From Pelomonas sp. BJYL3 (GTDB lineage: Bacteria > Pseudomonadota > Gammaproteobacteria > Burkholderiales > Burkholderiaceae_C): a DNA stretch of 64,000 bases. The translations under genes and the position numbers were made by a program. The notes under the pieces were generated by a model, which saw only the letters and a list, made by a program, of their open reading frames with translations, did no database searches and was not told the DNA's origin. The stretch is taken from contig NZ_JANZKX010000002.1 of NCBI RefSeq assembly GCF_027257975.1, forward strand, positions 859,394-923,393, read 5' to 3'. Below are positions 63,629 through 64,000 of this stretch, piece after piece (position 1 is the stretch's first letter; every line of letters begins with the position of its first letter).

Positions 63629-64000
63629 CTTCGCTGCTGATGCAGTGCTTCGAAACGAAGCGCAAACAGGCAGTGAGGCGCAACAAGGTTTCGATCTTGA
63701 TGCGGGCGGGATCTGAATGTTTCGCCAGGCGTTGAAAACTGTTGAAAAACAAATTTCAAAAAACGCTTGACGATACGAAAGAAATTCAGTCATAATCTCG
63801 CTTCTCTGCTGATGACAAGTCAGCGACGCGAAACGAAGCAGCAAACTGCGAAGGCAGATGAGTTGCAGAGTTCAGCGGATGTTCTTTAAGAATTCACAGC
63901 CGATAAGCGTGGGCGTTTGAAGCGAAGTGCTGGTAGCCGGAGACGGTTGCCAAGTCCTTCGGACTTTAAACGCTCACGGATAGAGAATGAAGCTATGTAA
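63629..64000 (+). other. rRNA operon leader with boxA; 16S gene begins beyond the window
   Basis: After each promoter a leader element of the form GCTTC(G/T)CTGCTGA...CGAAACGAAGC folds into a hairpin (copies at 63628-63661 and 63800-63839). A boxA-like TGTTCTTTAAG lies at 63880-63890. Further on, GTGGGCGTTT (63909-63918) pairs with AAACGCTCAC (63968-63977) and AAGTCC with GGACTT (63952-63966). This layout is that of an rrn leader. The 16S start (AGAGTTTGAT) is not reached by position 64000. Confidence 0.8.
63767..63796 (+). promoter_or_regulatory. rRNA operon promoter P2
   Basis: TTGACG (63767-63772) and CATAAT (63791-63796) are separated by 18 nt. The palindrome TTGAAA-aacaaa-TTTCAA (63742-63759) and A-tracts immediately upstream look like an UP element. 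This is the stronger of the two promoters. Confidence 0.75.

Noticed and set aside
63880..64000. 16S rRNA gene start
   Set aside because: Only leader elements and boxA are visible; the AGAGTTTGAT start of 16S is not reached within the window.

Overview
The window looks like chromosomal core and near-core DNA from a high-GC betaproteobacterium of the order Burkholderiales (Roseateles/Pelomonas-like; this is inference from protein style). Signs are the Comamonadaceae-type porin, the DUF1840 and DUF493 proteins, the purE-purK-Sua5 and tsaB-rimI-UDG4 gene orders, and an incomplete PTS (EIIA-HPr-EI) beside an rRNA operon. I found no insertion sequence, prophage, CRISPR array or obvious transferred island. 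Coding density is high and most long antisense ORFs are GC-rich shadows.

Layout. 1-440: tail of an unknown gene, a small 11-bp tandem repeat, a stable-RNA promoter, tRNA-Leu(CAG) and its terminator. 508-9310: a PAS-GGDEF-EAL protein, an acetyltransferase, a MacA/FtsX/ATPase ABC efflux operon, an M13 metallopeptidase and two small proteins. 9469-15263: acyl-CoA catabolism (enoyl-CoA hydratase, 3-hydroxyacyl-CoA dehydrogenase, 3-oxoadipyl-CoA-type thiolase) with an IclR regulator and candidate operators. 15558-21157: an HD-GYP protein translationally coupled to a second PAS-GGDEF-EAL protein, DUF1840, a histidine phosphatase and a highly expressed porin. 21256-29509: ruvAB, a 7TM-type sensor kinase with a LuxR-type regulator, phoH-ybeY, a CorA-family transporter and hemB. 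29531-29688: a string of hairpins ending in a strong terminator, probably an unannotated small RNA with an anti-Shine-Dalgarno loop.

29773-33946 is the most interesting locus. It holds a trans-3-hydroxy-L-proline dehydratase (Cys/Thr active-site pair), a pyrroline-2-carboxylate reductase-like protein and a Xaa-Pro aminopeptidase-like protein. These are divergent from a minimal collagenase-type (M9) lipoprotein, with only 53 bp between the two genes. That gap contains a symmetric -10 element flanked by an 8-bp inverted repeat. Together they read as a compact system for using collagen- or gelatin-derived hydroxyproline peptides.

34013-45327: hemJ, VanZ, a 2Fe-2S ferredoxin, dacC-like, D-amino-acid transaminase-like, DUF493, lipB-lipA, a thioredoxin-TPR protein, purE-purK and a Sua5-type enzyme. 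45348-48600: a degenerate SGNH lipoprotein, then a lipoprotein esterase/OmpW pair behind a near-perfect TetR-type palindrome. 48694-57311: tsaB-rimI-UDG4-third PAS-GGDEF-EAL, a MidA methyltransferase, cca, a thioredoxin-like protein and a degenerate kinase/receiver protein. 57443-63529: hydrolase/CoA-transferase, a lipoprotein, EIIA-HPr, an OlsB-type acyltransferase and EI. 63593-64000: two promoters and the leader of an rRNA operon whose 16S gene must start beyond the right edge.

A feature that cuts across the window is a -10-like hexamer placed 6 nt (rarely 7-9) before the ATG in about a dozen genes that lack a Shine-Dalgarno sequence. This suggests frequent leaderless transcription.
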